Shown: in pieces, positions 35,701-45,734 of the stretch | How the letters are laid out: each line of letters starts with the position of its first letter | Numbering within the stretch: position 1 is the stretch's first letter | Origin: Leguminivora glycinivorella | Lineage: Eukaryota; Arthropoda; Insecta; Lepidoptera; Tortricidae | Assembly (NCBI RefSeq): GCF_023078275.1 | Contig: NC_062971.1 | Coordinates: forward strand, 19,096,001-19,160,000 | Reading direction: 5' to 3' | Length of the DNA: 64,000 nucleotides | Notes under the pieces: model-generated | The model's database searches: none | What the model saw: the letters and a program-made list of their open reading frames with translations, nothing else | What the model was told of the DNA's origin: nothing | Position numbers and translations under genes: made by a program

Positions 35701-36570
35701 ACTTTACACTTATGCAAGACATGACAGCAATACTAAAAAAATCTTTAGGTTTGTGAAACATTCCCAATTCATTTTAGAGTAGCATGGAGTGTTATTGCCC
35801 AAATACCAAATAAAATTTTTGTAACAGAATGAATGGCACATAATATACTATGGCCACTCATAATTCACTGATAAATGTTGTGGTTATCAAATGTGATGTT
35901 TCCACCTGGAAACCTCCCTGATAAATGTTGTGGTTATTAAATGTGATGTTTCTACCGGCAACCAAAAATCACCTCTATTGATGTAAAGTGTAAAATTTAA
36001 TAAAGCTTGGCAGTTACTGAACATTTGCTGCAGCATCAGGTATATTCAACCTGATGCAGGGATTGTTGATTGATGATGACAGCAAACATTTTCAAATAGG
36101 ATATTTTTGTAATCCTGAATGCATCATTCTTATGCAAATCAAGTCACAAAACTTCTATAATATATTATACACTTTGTACAAGAAATTATATTTAAGATGT
36201 GATTATATTAAATGCAAAGTTGCAATCCAGTACTTAACTCAATCTCATAACTTATTAATTAATTAATAATGGACAGTGTCAATGATCTCACCAAACTCAA
36301 TTGAATATACAGACGTCTCCAGAAGAAACTGGATTTAATTCGTGATTACCTCACACCAACCAATCAAGCCAAGTTTCCAGCAGGGCTGCAATTATTAAAA
36401 TGACCTTGCTGCACTTAGTGCATGGGCGAAAAACTAATATTTACTTCTGACTGTCACCTATTACAAATAAAATAAAAATTCACAGGTAAAGATATATTTA
36501 CCTTATCTATTTTAAGCCATCCTTCTACTGCAGCATCTAATTTTAGGTCTCCACTGTTACAAACATGCAT
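22790..36570 (-). CDS. Phosphopentomutase/phosphoglucomutase-2-like enzyme (alpha-D-phosphohexomutase family)
   Basis: PGM2-type enzymes interconvert ribose-1-P and ribose-5-P (and glucose phosphates) in the cytosol; PGM2L1 relatives make glucose-1,6-bisphosphate. Thirteen coding exons, in coding order: 36502-36570, 34929-35096, 33441-33532, 32028-32196, 31132-31208, 30351-30573, 29937-30121, 29241-29431, 28672-28793, 27895-28071, 27313-27409, 25883-26021, 22790-22892. They sum to 603 aa (human PGM2 is about 612) with every junction in phase. Motifs in order: FGTAGLRGRMG (53-63), catalytic-Ser loop TASHNPK (Ser156), MHGVG (248-252), metal loop DPDADR (314-319), sugar-binding GNEMGALL (337 on), phosphate loop RTSGTEPK (548-555). 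No lesion is seen in these exons. Five of them have decayed extra copies just 3', listed separately. Confidence 0.92.
22969..23431 (+). mobile_element. Non-autonomous repeat with tRNA-like core, copy 2
   Basis: It is nearly identical to 12336-12791, including the tRNA-like block and the end hairpin gagcgaagctc followed by gcccagatatt. It differs mainly in the length of the (TTTA)n run and a few bases, so both insertions are fairly young. It lies in the last intron of the PGM2-like gene. Confidence 0.7.
23619..23724 (+). repeat. (GA)n microsatellite
   Basis: About 105 bases of almost pure GA with a few GGGA interruptions, in the last PGM2-like intron. Ser/Leu or Arg/Glu open frames across it are artefacts of the repeat. 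Confidence 0.9.
23786..25882 (-). repeat. Tandem array of 11 extra copies of the PGM2-like RTSGTEPK exon (184-bp unit)
   Basis: Each unit holds the full exon (GEMVILQCSNG through RTSGTEPK to KAD), its gtgagt donor and a short intron piece. The donor landmark actcac recurs every 184 bp, with actc ending at 24040, 24224, 24408, 24592, 24776, 24960, 25144, 25328, 25512, 25696 and 25880 (the last belongs to the parent exon). The 3'-most copy, at 23852, is 188 bp away because of a 4-bp insertion that shifts its frame. A further partial remnant lies at 23786-23822. The acceptor used by the parent exon (cacag before GCTTGG) is absent in the copies. Only a ctaccag acceptor remains, out of phase with the preceding exon. 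Units alternate between ACGCTG and ACACAG before the donor. One copy (near 25392) changes RTSG to RASG. Confidence 0.88.
28440..28587. mobile_element. Near-perfect hairpin MITE in a PGM2-like intron
   Basis: ggtgaagtaacaagaactcc on the left is complemented by ggagttcttgttacttcacc on the right. The complementarity runs almost unbroken to the tip near 28513, where ttgcattgtaa closes the loop. About 70 bp per arm, no coding capacity. Confidence 0.75.
28905..29240 (-). pseudogene. Two decayed tandem copies of the PGM2-like GNEMGALL exon
   Basis: Downstream of the intact exon (29241-29431), 29044-29225 repeats most of it, including SKMLRAIVKGRG and the TGFKWMG-gttagt donor region. A stop interrupts the frame after GDGND. 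A second copy (28905-29035) is more degraded and lacks the SKMLRAIVK part. Both lack the 5' half of the exon and its acceptor. Confidence 0.75.
29581..29885 (-). pseudogene. Decayed copy of the PGM2-like DPDADR exon
   Basis: A frame open for 98 codons contains CLELNRRLPEETRARL and NDHDADEL, clearly matching CLELSKRLAEEKRARL and NDPDADRL of the intact exon at 29937-30121. The metal-binding loop is changed (Pro to His, Arg to Glu). The 5' part of the exon is missing. A 26-bp internal duplication follows (ggaggtctagcat repeated near 29637 and 29671). It is unlikely to be used, because the intact exon splices in phase directly to the next intact exon. Confidence 0.65.
31715..31966 (-). pseudogene. 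Two decayed copies of the PGM2-like catalytic-serine exon
   Basis: Downstream of the intact exon (32028-32196), one copy (about 31857-31966) retains TASHNPKEDNGYKV but has lost four bases just before it, shifting the frame. A second copy (about 31715-31800) reads ITSHNPKG then RYKV, with a short deletion. Each is followed by a donor-like gtgatc or gtaagt. Both lack the exon's 5' half. Confidence 0.75.
34085..34893 (-). pseudogene. Decayed tandem copies of the PGM2-like FGTAGLRGRMG exon
   Basis: Three near-full copies repeat at about 211-bp spacing (roughly 34718-34880, 34507-34670, 34297-34458), each with an acceptor-like gtag and a gtcagt donor. Two partial copies at 34085-34250 are more diverged. 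The first keeps the frame through KFGTAGLRGRMGAGYSGMND but starts in the wrong phase for exon 1. The next two lost one base in GGGCTCCG and shift frame. Confidence 0.8.
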
Positions 36571-36989
36571 TTTGAGTAAGATTTATATTTTTTTGAGTGA
36601 AAACTTCAATTGTTAAGCAAACTTCACTTTTACTTTTATATTCTATTTGAGAAGCAGTAACTATATTTAACACACCCAAGGCAAATAGAGGAAATGTTAT
36701 TGAATTTAATCGTAATAAATAATTGCTTCAAGCACCGGTACCGTCGTGTCCGGTCTCCGAATCTAAACTTATTTTATCGACAAGAATCGAACTCAATAAT
36801 CATGAGAACTAATGAAGCTTTTGCAAAATACACTTTAATTCAATACGTTAAAGAGCAACATAGGATTTTCACCTATTAATGATAACGTTTCACACTTGTG
36901 ACTTGACATTGACACTTCAACTGCGTTTAGTTTCTACTACCTATAATAATACATGTCAAAGTAAATGGATTGCCTTTAAATTTGAAGAA
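36571..36989. promoter_or_regulatory. Upstream region of the PGM2-like gene
   Basis: This AT-rich stretch lies between the PGM2-like start codon and the next foldback element. It presumably contains the promoter and 5' UTR, but no core element can be identified with confidence. Confidence 0.35.
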
Positions 36990-36999
36990 CCACTCCAAC

Positions 37000-38105
37000 G
37001 GTGTCCTGCCGTTTCGCCAAAAAACGTTTCGTCAAATTTCATTTCCCAATAATCATATCGCAATAGTTTCATTTCCCAAAGTATTGTTTGGCAAAGGTAT
37101 GTTTCGCAATGAATTTATTTGGTCAAATTATCATTTGGCACAATTTTACTTAGTCAAATTTTATTTAGACAAAACTTTATTTCGCAAATGTTTTTAATGG
37201 CAAAACTTATATCCCAAAAACATGTTTGGTCAAAATTTCACATCGCAAATTTCGAAAATATTTAGGCATTTGCATTTTCATTTCTACGGGATTAATTTAA
37301 TTTACTTACCGAAGATTTTTTTGCCAAATTTAACTTAAAATTGTCAAATGATAATTTCAGTTTTATTCCCAAGGCTTCAGTTGGACAAGAAAAGTTTGCT
37401 CAACTTTATTTTTGTCAAATTAATTACTGGACAAAATTATTTTGTCAACTATTTTTTTGTCAAAAAATGTTTCTACAAATTACACCATGCAAAACCACGT
37501 TTGACAATAAATATTACAAGGCATAAATGTAATGTAATAATTTTATTAGTATTGTAACAGAAAACTCGTGTGCGACAGGGTCAGTTTAGGTGCGACGACG
37601 AGCGAAGCGAGGAGGAGCGCGTTAGGTTGACAGTGAGCAAACCGGAAATGGCTTTTTAAAGTAATCAAAAATTAATAGAACATAATGGTTTTGGAAACAT
37701 AAGGTTTCTTTTTAATAAAATGTATCCGGACATGTAAGTGAAAATGTCATCCTTGACATTTGCAGCAGGAGGAAAAAAAGTACGACATACACATTCTTGG
37801 ACATACACATTCACACAAATCTTGGACACAAAGTATAAAATCAACAAACGTGCGCCATTTAATTACAATATATTGGGAAATGGAAATTTTGCCTAACAAT
37901 ACCTTTGACTAAATAATATTTGGTAAAATGAAATTTGACCAAGTAAATATTTTGGGAAACAAATACTTGCCAAAAAAAGTTTTGCTAAATGTCAATTTGC
38001 GATAAGTTGTTTTGCCAAACGTTTATTTGGGAAATGATAATTTGGGAATAATAGTTTGGGATGTGAAACTTTGGGAAACGTTTTTTGGCGAATCGTCAGT
38101 AAACC
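37000..38105. mobile_element. 1.1-kb foldback element with 10-bp target duplication
   Basis: The left end ggtgtcctgccgtttcgcc and the complement of the right end (ggtttactgacgattcgcc) align without gaps and continue into aaaaaacgttt. CCACTCCAAC flanks both sides (36990-36999 and 38106-38115). The arms consist of degenerate words such as ggcaaa, ggtcaaa and ttcgcaa separated by tttattt-like spacers. A different GC-richer core (gcgacgacgagcgaagcg) sits near 37595. No transposase frame. Confidence 0.82.
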
Positions 38106-38319
38106 CCACTCCAACACTCCAATGAACTAGAGAAAGAATAATTTTCTCAAACATGCAATGAAATATTGTCTTTACGTTCCTTAAAATGGGCTGGGAAGTA
38201 TCGCTTTTTGGGCGCAACAATTCGAGAGAACTGTAAAGGGATTTCATATTATTTTTTAGGCCTAGGCCTGCAAAGTAACTTTTTTTTATAAAATATTGTC
38301 CTTTAGAGCATTTTTAGGG

Positions 38320-38865
38320 TTCCGTAGTCAACTAGGAACCCTTATAGTTTCGCCATGTCTGTCTGTCCGTCCGTCCGTCCGTCCGTCTGCGGATAATCTC
38401 AGTAACCGTTAGCACTAGAAAGCTGAAATTTGGTACCAATATCTATATCAATCACGCCAACAAAGTGCAAAAATAAAAAATGGAAAAAAATGATTTATTA
38501 GGGTACCCCCCCTACATGTAAAGTGGGGGCTGATATTTTTTTTCATTCCAACCCCAACGTGTGATATATTGTTGGATAGGTATTAAAAAATGAATAAGGG
38601 TTTAATAAGATCGTTTTTGATAGTATTAATATTTTCGGAAATAATCGCTCCTGAAGGAAAAAAAAGTGCGTCCCCCCCCCTCTAACTTTTGAACCATATG
38701 TTTAAAAAATATGAAAAAAATCACCAAAGTAGAACTTTATAAATACTTTCTAGGAAAATTGTTTTGAACTTGATAGGTTCAGTAGTTTTTGAGAAAAATA
38801 CGGAAAACTACGGAACCCTACACTGAGCGTGGCCCGACACGCTCTTGGCCGGTTTTTTTTTATTT
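38320..38865 (+). mobile_element. Microsatellite-bearing repeat (GTCC)n, plus-strand copy
   Basis: It starts agggttccgtagtcaactag, has a short (GTCC)n run at 38365-38390, and ends with cactgagcgtggcccgacac then gctcttggccgg. The same element, inverted, lies at 44107-44712. The family is common in Lepidoptera and probably non-autonomous. Confidence 0.65.
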
Positions 38866-39030
38866 CATTGTATGTTTGAGAAAAGCACTATACATGCCTC
38901 GGCGTGAAAACGGATTCCCGGCCTCGTATCCCTATCCGGCCTCGCTCGCACGCTCGCTCGGCCGTATATACCCACTTGGCCGGAAATCCTCATTTTCCCG
39001 GCCTCTGATGTAATGTACTATTTTAAGACA

Positions 39031-39720
39031 AAAAAACCGCCGCTTTTGGGGTTCTGGTGAAAGGTACTTGCGAATGTTGGATTATGTAGAAATGTGTAGG
39101 TAATTTTTAAAACTGCTTTTAAAATAAATCTTTGATTCTTTGATGGAAACACAAATTTAATGAATATAAGTATACCGTTAAGGTTTGAGGAGTTTCCTCA
39201 ATTCCTCATGAATCCGATATCCAATTACATATAAGAAATCGAGCTTGACAGAATTTGACTTGGAAACTCAATATGTAAGCATAACAAAGAGAACAAATCT
39301 CCTAACAAATAAATGTCACTATTCTGAACTTAAATGCATGCTATTATTACATATTTTTTAAGAAAAAAAAAACCGCCTTCCTTTGGGGTTTTGGTGATAA
39401 ACACTTTCAAATGTTGGATTATGTTATCAATTCGTCTGTATATTTTTTAATGTTTGTTATTCGATATCTCCGTCATTTCTGAACCAATTTTGAAATTTGG
39501 ATGATTCTGAAGTACTTACAGATGATAATGATTATCAAAACGGAACTCTAACCAGGGGCGGCTCACTCTTCATCAGCAGTTCCACTGCACCAAATGTCAC
39601 TGTTCTGGACGTAAGTGCATGCTGTTCTTATAAAAATACCAAAGTCACTATAAGTGTGCCGTTCAGATTTGAGGAGGTCCGTTCTGACCATAAAATGTAA
39701 TAAATTGACTCAATCCTTGT
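39031..39720 (+). mobile_element. Composite A+B repeat, locus 1 (left part)
   Basis: Type A (39031-39360) begins accgccgcttttggggttct and lacks the 121-bp array. Type B begins at about 39366 with accgccttcctttggggtt and includes one array unit. The B copy is interrupted: after 39720 come a mariner and a SINE, and B-like sequence resumes at about 41628-41745. Confidence 0.65.
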
Positions 39721-39754
39721 GTTTATTTGTAATGAATTATTGTGTAACAAATTA

Positions 39755-41004
39755 TTGGGTTGGTAAGAAAGTAATGAGCGAATCATAACCAATATTGTAA
39801 TTTTTATTTAATTTATTATTTTAATCATTTATCAAAAATATAACGGCCTTCGTTATCTACTACTTGTCTCCATCGTTCTGGTAAAAAATGAAAAGCATCG
39901 GCGAAGAAGTTCTTAGGTTTAGATTCAAAAAACTCAGCTATGTACTGTCGTAGATGGGCTTGATCATCGAACTTTTTTTCATTCAAGGCATTGCTTAGCG
40001 ATCTGAACAATGCGTAATCCGTAGGTGCCAAGTCTGGAGAGTACGGTGGATGAGGTATCACTTTCCAACCTAGCTCCAATAGCTTTAGCCGAGTCACTTT
40101 TGCAATGTGTGGGCGAGCATTGTCGTGTAAGAAAAAAACTTTAGCATGCTGTGGACGATTCTGACAGATTTTTTGGTTTAAATTTTCAAGCTGATTACAG
40201 TAAACTGATGCGGTAACAGTCATTCCACTTGGTAGGAGTTCCCAGTGAATAATACCATGAATATCCCACCAAACGGACAGCATAACTTTTTTCGGGTGAG
40301 GCTCTGTTTTTGGTGCCTCTATTCCTTTTTCGTTTGGAGCTAGCCACTGACGTTTGCGTGTGTGATTTATATATAAGACCCATTTTTCATCTCCAGTGAT
40401 AAGATGGTCCAACCAGTTGAATGTGCGGCGAAAAGACAGAAGTTGTATGCAGATATCGGCACGGCGGTTTAGTTGATCTCTATCAAGTTCGTGTGGTATC
40501 CAAACACTGTATTTGTAGTTTTTTCCAACTCGTGTAAATGTGTTTCTATGGTGACATGAGAGCAGCCTAACTCGGTAGCAAGAGTACGACTCGTTAGCCT
40601 CGGATCTCCTTCAATTAAGGTTTTTAATTTGGCTACATCAATCTTCACCGGTCGACCAGACTTAGGTTGATCTGATAATGAAAAGTCGCCACTACGAAAC
40701 CGCTGGAACCATCGTTTCGCCGTGGCCTCAGACACAACTTCAGGAGCAACACGCTGACATATATTACGCACTGCTTCGGTGGCTGAATGGCCAGACTGAA
40801 ATTCATATAGTAAGTAATGCCTTACATGCACTTTTAATTCGTCCATTTTCTTCCTTATATTAGCTCGGCGACAGCTAGTGAATGACTGACGAGAAACTGT
40901 GCGACTCGCCCTTTATATACTTTCGACCATAGAAGATTCTAGAACTCTCTCAAAAATTTTATGTAGAATTCAATCGATCGCTCATTACTTTCTTACCAAC
41001 CCAA
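39755..41004 (-). mobile_element. Full-length mariner transposon
   Basis: The terminal inverted repeats are ttgggttggtaagaaagtaa and its complement at the right end, flanked by TA on both sides. The length (1250 bp) and D,D34D spacing fit mariner. It is nested inside repeat B of locus 1. Confidence 0.93.
39825..40846 (-). pseudogene. Mariner transposase, one frameshift from intact
   Basis: The N-terminal part (40469-40846) begins MDELKVHVRHYLLYEF, with helix-turn-helix regions and the SGRP linker. The C-terminal part (39825-40412, extending upstream in frame to about 40515) has the catalytic residues in ITGDEKW, HDNARPH and YSPDLAPTD, with 34 residues between the last two Asp. The two parts are in different frames. 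The switch falls at an A-run near 40515 (ttggaaaaaac), so one indel inactivates it. No other lesion is seen. The enzyme would cut and paste the element at TA sites. Confidence 0.9.
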
Positions 41005-41059
41005 TATATTGACATTATATTGTACATACTTGTAAATAATTGTTAAATATTGCATGCCT

Positions 41060-41556
41060 TGCTTGGTAGAACTTTTAGTAGGAGGTAGGGCATAGCGAAT
41101 GATATTCCGCTTTGTGTGGTAGGGCACAGCACAGCGGATATCGTCTCGCTCGAATCTAGAGCAGAGCCCAACTGGGGTAGTACCTCCGCCTTACTGAAGA
41201 CCGCAGCTAAATAGCACTAGACCCTACTCATAGTGTTGTGTTCCTGTCGGTGAGTAAGGCTGCCAGAGCTCAACGAGGGTGTGGTGTGCTGATAACGGGA
41301 GGACTTACGGAACTAACTTGTTCCGTTTATTGTCCTTTGAGTCGTCGGCAACCCGAACCCTCCTTAGAACTTGTACACTCCTTTTTGCTGTGTACTTAAC
41401 ACAGCAAAAGGGAATGTACAAGTTTCTAATGGGGTGGCAACGCGCATGTGACACTGTTTGAGTTGCAGGCGTCCATAGGTTACGGTGACCGCTTTACATC
41501 AGGCGGGCCGTATACTTGTTTGCCACCGACGTAGTATAAAAAAAAAAAAACATAAG
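41060..41556 (+). mobile_element. SINE-like element with A-rich tail
   Basis: About 500 bp: ggtagggcacagcacagcgg, gtagtacctccgccttac, gccagagctcaacgagggtg, then the shared 3' part ggcaacgcgcatgtgacact through tttgccaccgacgtagtata and poly(A). The 3' part matches 8304-8428 and, weakly, 51165-51235. It inserted into repeat B of locus 1, beside the mariner. Confidence 0.65.
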
Positions 41557-41745
41557 AACTGCTTTTCAATGTTATCATCTTATGTAATCTCACTATGTTC
41601 TTGCAATACACTATTGACTTTGACTTTGACATCATCAGCAGTTTCACTGCACCAAATGTCATGCATATACATTCAATAAAAAAAAAATTTCAATATCGGT
41701 CCAGTAACGACGGAATAATTTTGAGAACCCCTCCCTTTGAAGAAA

Positions 41746-43672
41746 AAAACGAAAGTCCGTCGCCTTTCGGGTTCTGGTGAAAGCTACTTGCGAATGTTGG
41801 TGAAAGCTTATGTATGTAAAATGTGTAAGTATTTTTAAAACTGCTTTTAATGCTTTAATTATTAGATGGCAACACAAATGAATATACGTATAACGTTAAG
41901 GTTTGAGGAGTTTCCTCAATTCCTCATGAATCCGATTATATTATAAGAAATCGAAGCTTGACAAACTTTGACTTCAAAACATATGCTTAACAAACATAAC
42001 TAAATAAATGTCACTGTTCTGAACTTAAATGCATGCTTTTCTTACAAAAATACCAAAGTCACTATGAGTGTGCCGTTCAGGTTTGAGGAGTTTGGTTCTG
42101 GCCATCATCAGCAGTTCCACTGCACCAAATGTCACTGTTCTGGACGAAAGTGCATACTGTTCTTATAAAAATACCAAAGTCACTATAAGCGTGCCGTTCA
42201 GATTTGAGGAGTTCGGTTCTGACCATCATCAGAAATTCCACTGCACCAAATGTCACTGTTCTGGACGAAAGTGCATGCTGTTCTTATAAAAATGGCAAAG
42301 TCACTATAAGCGTGCCGTTCAGATTTGAGGAGTTTGGTTCTGGCCATCATCAGCAGTTCCACTGCACCAAATGTCACTGTTCTGGACGAAAGTGCATGCT
42401 GTTCTTATAAAAATACCAAAGTCACTATAAGCGTGCCGTTCAGATTTGAGGAGTTCGGTTCTGACCATCATCAGAAATTCCACTGCACCAAATGTCACTG
42501 TTCTGGACGAAAGTGCATGCTGTTCGTATAAAAATACCAAAGTCACTATAAGCGTGCCGTTCAGATTTGAAGAGTTCCGTTCTGGCCATCATCAGCAGTT
42601 CCACTGCACCAAATGTCACTGTTCCGTACCTAAATGCATGCTGTTCCTTTAAAAACACAAAAATCACCATATGTATGCCTTTCAGATTTGAGGAGTTCCC
42701 TCGATTTCTCCAGGATCCCATCATCAGAACTGGGTTCTGAGAAAAATGGGACCAATCTGTATGCATATACATTCAATCAAAAAAAAATTTTCAAAATCGG
42801 TCCAGGAACGACGGAGATATCGAGGAACAAACATAAAAAAAAAAAATAAAAAAAAAAACATACAGACGACTTGATAACCGTCCTTCTTGAGATATGAGGC
42901 GACGGTTAAAAAACCGCCTTCCTTTGGGGTTCTGGTGATAAATACTTTCAAATGTTGGATTATGTTATCAATTCGTCTGTATATTTTTTAATGTTTGTTA
43001 TTCGATATCTCCGTCATTTCTGAACCAATTTTGAAATCTGGATGATTCTGAAGTACTTACAGATGAGAATGATTATCAGAACGGAACTCTAACCAGGGGC
43101 GGCTCACTCTTCATCAGCAGTTCCACTGCACCAAATGTCACTGTTCTGGACGTAAGTGCATGCTGTTCTTATAAAAATACCAAAGTCACTATAAGTGTGC
43201 CGTTCAGATTTGAGGAGTTCCGTTCTGACCATCATCAGCAATTCCACTGCACCAAATATCACTGTTCTGGACGTAAGTGCATGCTGTTCTTATAAAAATA
43301 CCAAAGTCACTATAAGTGTGCCGTTCAGATTTGAGGAGTTCCATGCTGACCATCATCAGAAGTTCCACTGCACCAAATGTCACTGTTCCGTACGTAAATG
43401 CATGCTGTTCCTTTAAAAACACAAAAATCACCATATGTATGCCTTTCAGATTTGAGGAGTTCCCTCGATTTCTCCAGGATCCCATCATCAGAACTGGGTT
43501 CTGAGAAAAATGGGACCAATCTGTATGCATATACATTCAATCAAAAAAAAAATTTTCAAAATCGGTCCAGTAACGACGGAGATATCGAGGAACAAACATT
43601 AAAAAAAATAAAAAAATAAATAAAAAACATACAGACGACTTGATAACCCCTTCCTTTGAGATTTGGAAGGCG
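41746..43672 (+). mobile_element. Composite A+B repeat, locus 2, with 121-bp tandem arrays
   Basis: Type A runs 41746-42903, from ccgtcgcctttcgggttct to gaggcgacggtt. Type B runs 42907-43672, from accgccttcctttggggtt to ggaaggcggtt. Each has short inverted ends. A contains about five 121-bp units (gtgccgttcag at 42070, 42191, 42312, 42433, 42554) and B about three. Open frames cross the array in several frames because 121 is not a multiple of 3, so they are not genes. Confidence 0.75.
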
Positions 43673-43675
43673 GTT

Positions 43676-44090
43676 AAAAATATCAAAGTCATTATAAGCG
43701 TGCCGTTCAGATTTGAGGCTATAAGCGTGCCGTTCAGATTTGAGGAGTTCCGTTCTGACCATCATCAGCAGTTCCACTGCACCAAATGTCACTGTTCCGT
43801 ACCTAAATGCATGCTGTTCCTTAAAAAACACAAAAATCACCATATGTGTGCCTTTCAGATTTGAGGAGTTCCCTCGATTTCTCCAGGATCCCATCATCAG
43901 AACTGGGTTTTGAGAAAAATGGGACCAATCTGTATGCATATACATTCAATAAAAAAAAAAATTCAAAATCGGTCCAGTAACGACGGAGATATCGTGGAGC
44001 AAACGTAAAAAAAATATAAAAAATAATACAGACGAATTGAGAACCACCACCACCTTCCTTGAGATTCAAGGGCGGCGGTTAAAAAGACGA
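43676..44090 (+). mobile_element. Truncated member of the A/B repeat family
   Basis: It carries one to two array units (gtgccgttcagatttgagg), the common 3' part (aaaatgggaccaatctgtat) and the end gggcggcggttaaaaa. It lacks the usual 5' start. Confidence 0.6.
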
Positions 44091-44106
44091 ATAAAGTCTA
44101 AGAAAA

Positions 44107-44712
44107 AAAACCGGCCAAGAGCGTGTCGGGCCACACTCAGTGTAGGGTTCCGTAGTTTTTCGTATTTTTCTCAAAAACTACTGAACATATCAAGTTCAAA
44201 ACAATTTTCCTAGAAAGTCTTTATAAAGTTATACTTTTGTGATTTTTTTCATATTTTTTAAACATATGGTTCAAAAGTTAGAGGGGGGGGGACGAACTTT
44301 TTTTTCCTTTAGGAGTGATTATTTCCGAAAATTTTGATATTATCAAAAAACGATCTGAGTAAACCCTTATTCATTTTTAAATACCTATCCAACAATATAT
44401 CACACGTTGGGGTTGGAATGAAAAAAAATATTAGCCCCCACTTTACATGTATGGGGGGTACCCTAATAAAACATTTTTTTCCATTTTTTATTTTTGCACT
44501 TTGTTGGCGTGATTGATATACATATTGGTACCAAATTTTAGCTTTCTAGTGTTTACGGTTACTGAGATTATCCGCGGACGGACGGACGGACGGACGGACG
44601 GACGGACGGACGGACGGACGGACGGACGGACGGACGGACGGACGGACGGACGGACGGACAGACAGACATGGCGAAACTATAAGGGTTCCTAGTTGACTAC
44701 GGAACCCTAAAA
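44107..44712 (-). mobile_element. Microsatellite-bearing repeat, minus-strand copy with long (GGAC)n
   Basis: It is an inverted copy of 38320-38865. The end accggccaagagcgtgtcgg is at the left and agttgactacggaaccct at the right. The microsatellite is expanded here to about 20 GGAC units (44575-44658), against a handful in the other copy. Confidence 0.7.
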
Positions 44713-44744
44713 ATCTTACCTTGAGCTCGGGGTTCGGAACCAAT

Positions 44745-45000
44745 AGTTATTTGTTATACAAGGGAGCAAAGTTGTATTTTAACCGAGTGTGGAATTGCAA
44801 CACGAACTAGCGAATGGATTCTAGGGTTGAACTTTGAACTACGAGCGAGCGAATGGATTCTATGGTTGAACCACGAGCGAAGCGAGTGGTTCGAAAATGG
44901 AATCCTGAGCGTAGAGAGTGTTGCAATACACACGAGTTAAAATAACTTTGCATCCCGTGTGTAACACATAACTTTTCACCTCACTAAAAGCAAGGAAACA
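44745..45000 (+). repeat. Interspersed repeat with gcgagcgaatggattc words, copy 1
   Basis: Contains gttatacaagggagcaaagt, ccacgagcgaagcgagtggt and cgagttaaaataactttgc. An inverted relative occurs at about 59880-60050 (accactcgcttcgctcgtgg). Class unknown, non-coding. Confidence 0.55.
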
Positions 45001-45557
45001 CGCAATAGAAACAACTGGAACATAATTGCACAAATAAGTCAATTTCCGTTTATTACAATTTCCACGAAGCACCCACACCGACACCACAAAAGTTTCAAAT
45101 TAAGAATCAAGAAGAAAAATCTATTTGGGTATGTTCGGTTTCACGCGTTTTGAGATTGCAATGTTACTTAAGGTGCGTTCTGAATAAGTACAATGGAAGA
45201 GTCAAAAATACAATTTCTTGTACGATTTCAAGTGTCTTATGGTGAAATCATGTTATAAGATTGTTTGAATTTTATGTTTTTAGTCGGATACAATTCGATA
45301 TGAAATTATTTTTACGTTCGCATCACATGATTTGTTAAGACAATTTAAGCACTGGGAGAAAATTGTCCTGTGTGGGACATGCCTTTACAAGAAATTATAT
45401 TTAAAAAAGTAACTAATGACACGTTCGGATTTCAAATATTCTTTGCACTCTTGTGGATAAAATGCGATTTTATAATACTCTCTAGGAGAAGAACGCCAAC
45501 TTCATACAAAGCCCCCTTCCAGTCACACACACACTTACACAACCTTCACACGTTTAT

Positions 45558-45734
45558 CCATACTAATATTATAAATGGGAAAGTGTGTGTGTCTGTTTGT
45601 TTGTTTGTCCGTCTTTCACGGTAAAACGAAGCGACGAATTGATGTGATTTTTTAGGTGGAGATAGTGGAAGGGATGGAGAGTGACATAGGCTACTTTTTG
45701 TCTCTTTCTAACGCGAGCCGCGGGCAAAAGCTAG
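45558..45734 (+). mobile_element. Helitron-like non-autonomous element, copy 1
   Basis: It starts ccatactaatattataaatg and includes gtgtgtctgtttgtttgtc and gagagtgacataggctactt. It ends in a GC-rich palindromic zone then caaaagCTAG, matching the Helitron CTRR 3' terminus. The family is well known as an abundant lepidopteran repeat. Other copies: 54350-54530 and 62710-62889. Confidence 0.7.

Noticed and set aside
42060..43450. Many 60-110 codon open frames, some with Cys/His-rich CTKCHCSGRKC, suggesting small zinc-finger proteins
   Set aside because: They arise from a 121-bp tandem repeat whose period is not a multiple of 3, so the same DNA is open in rotating frames and on both strands. The same arrays recur in mobile elements.
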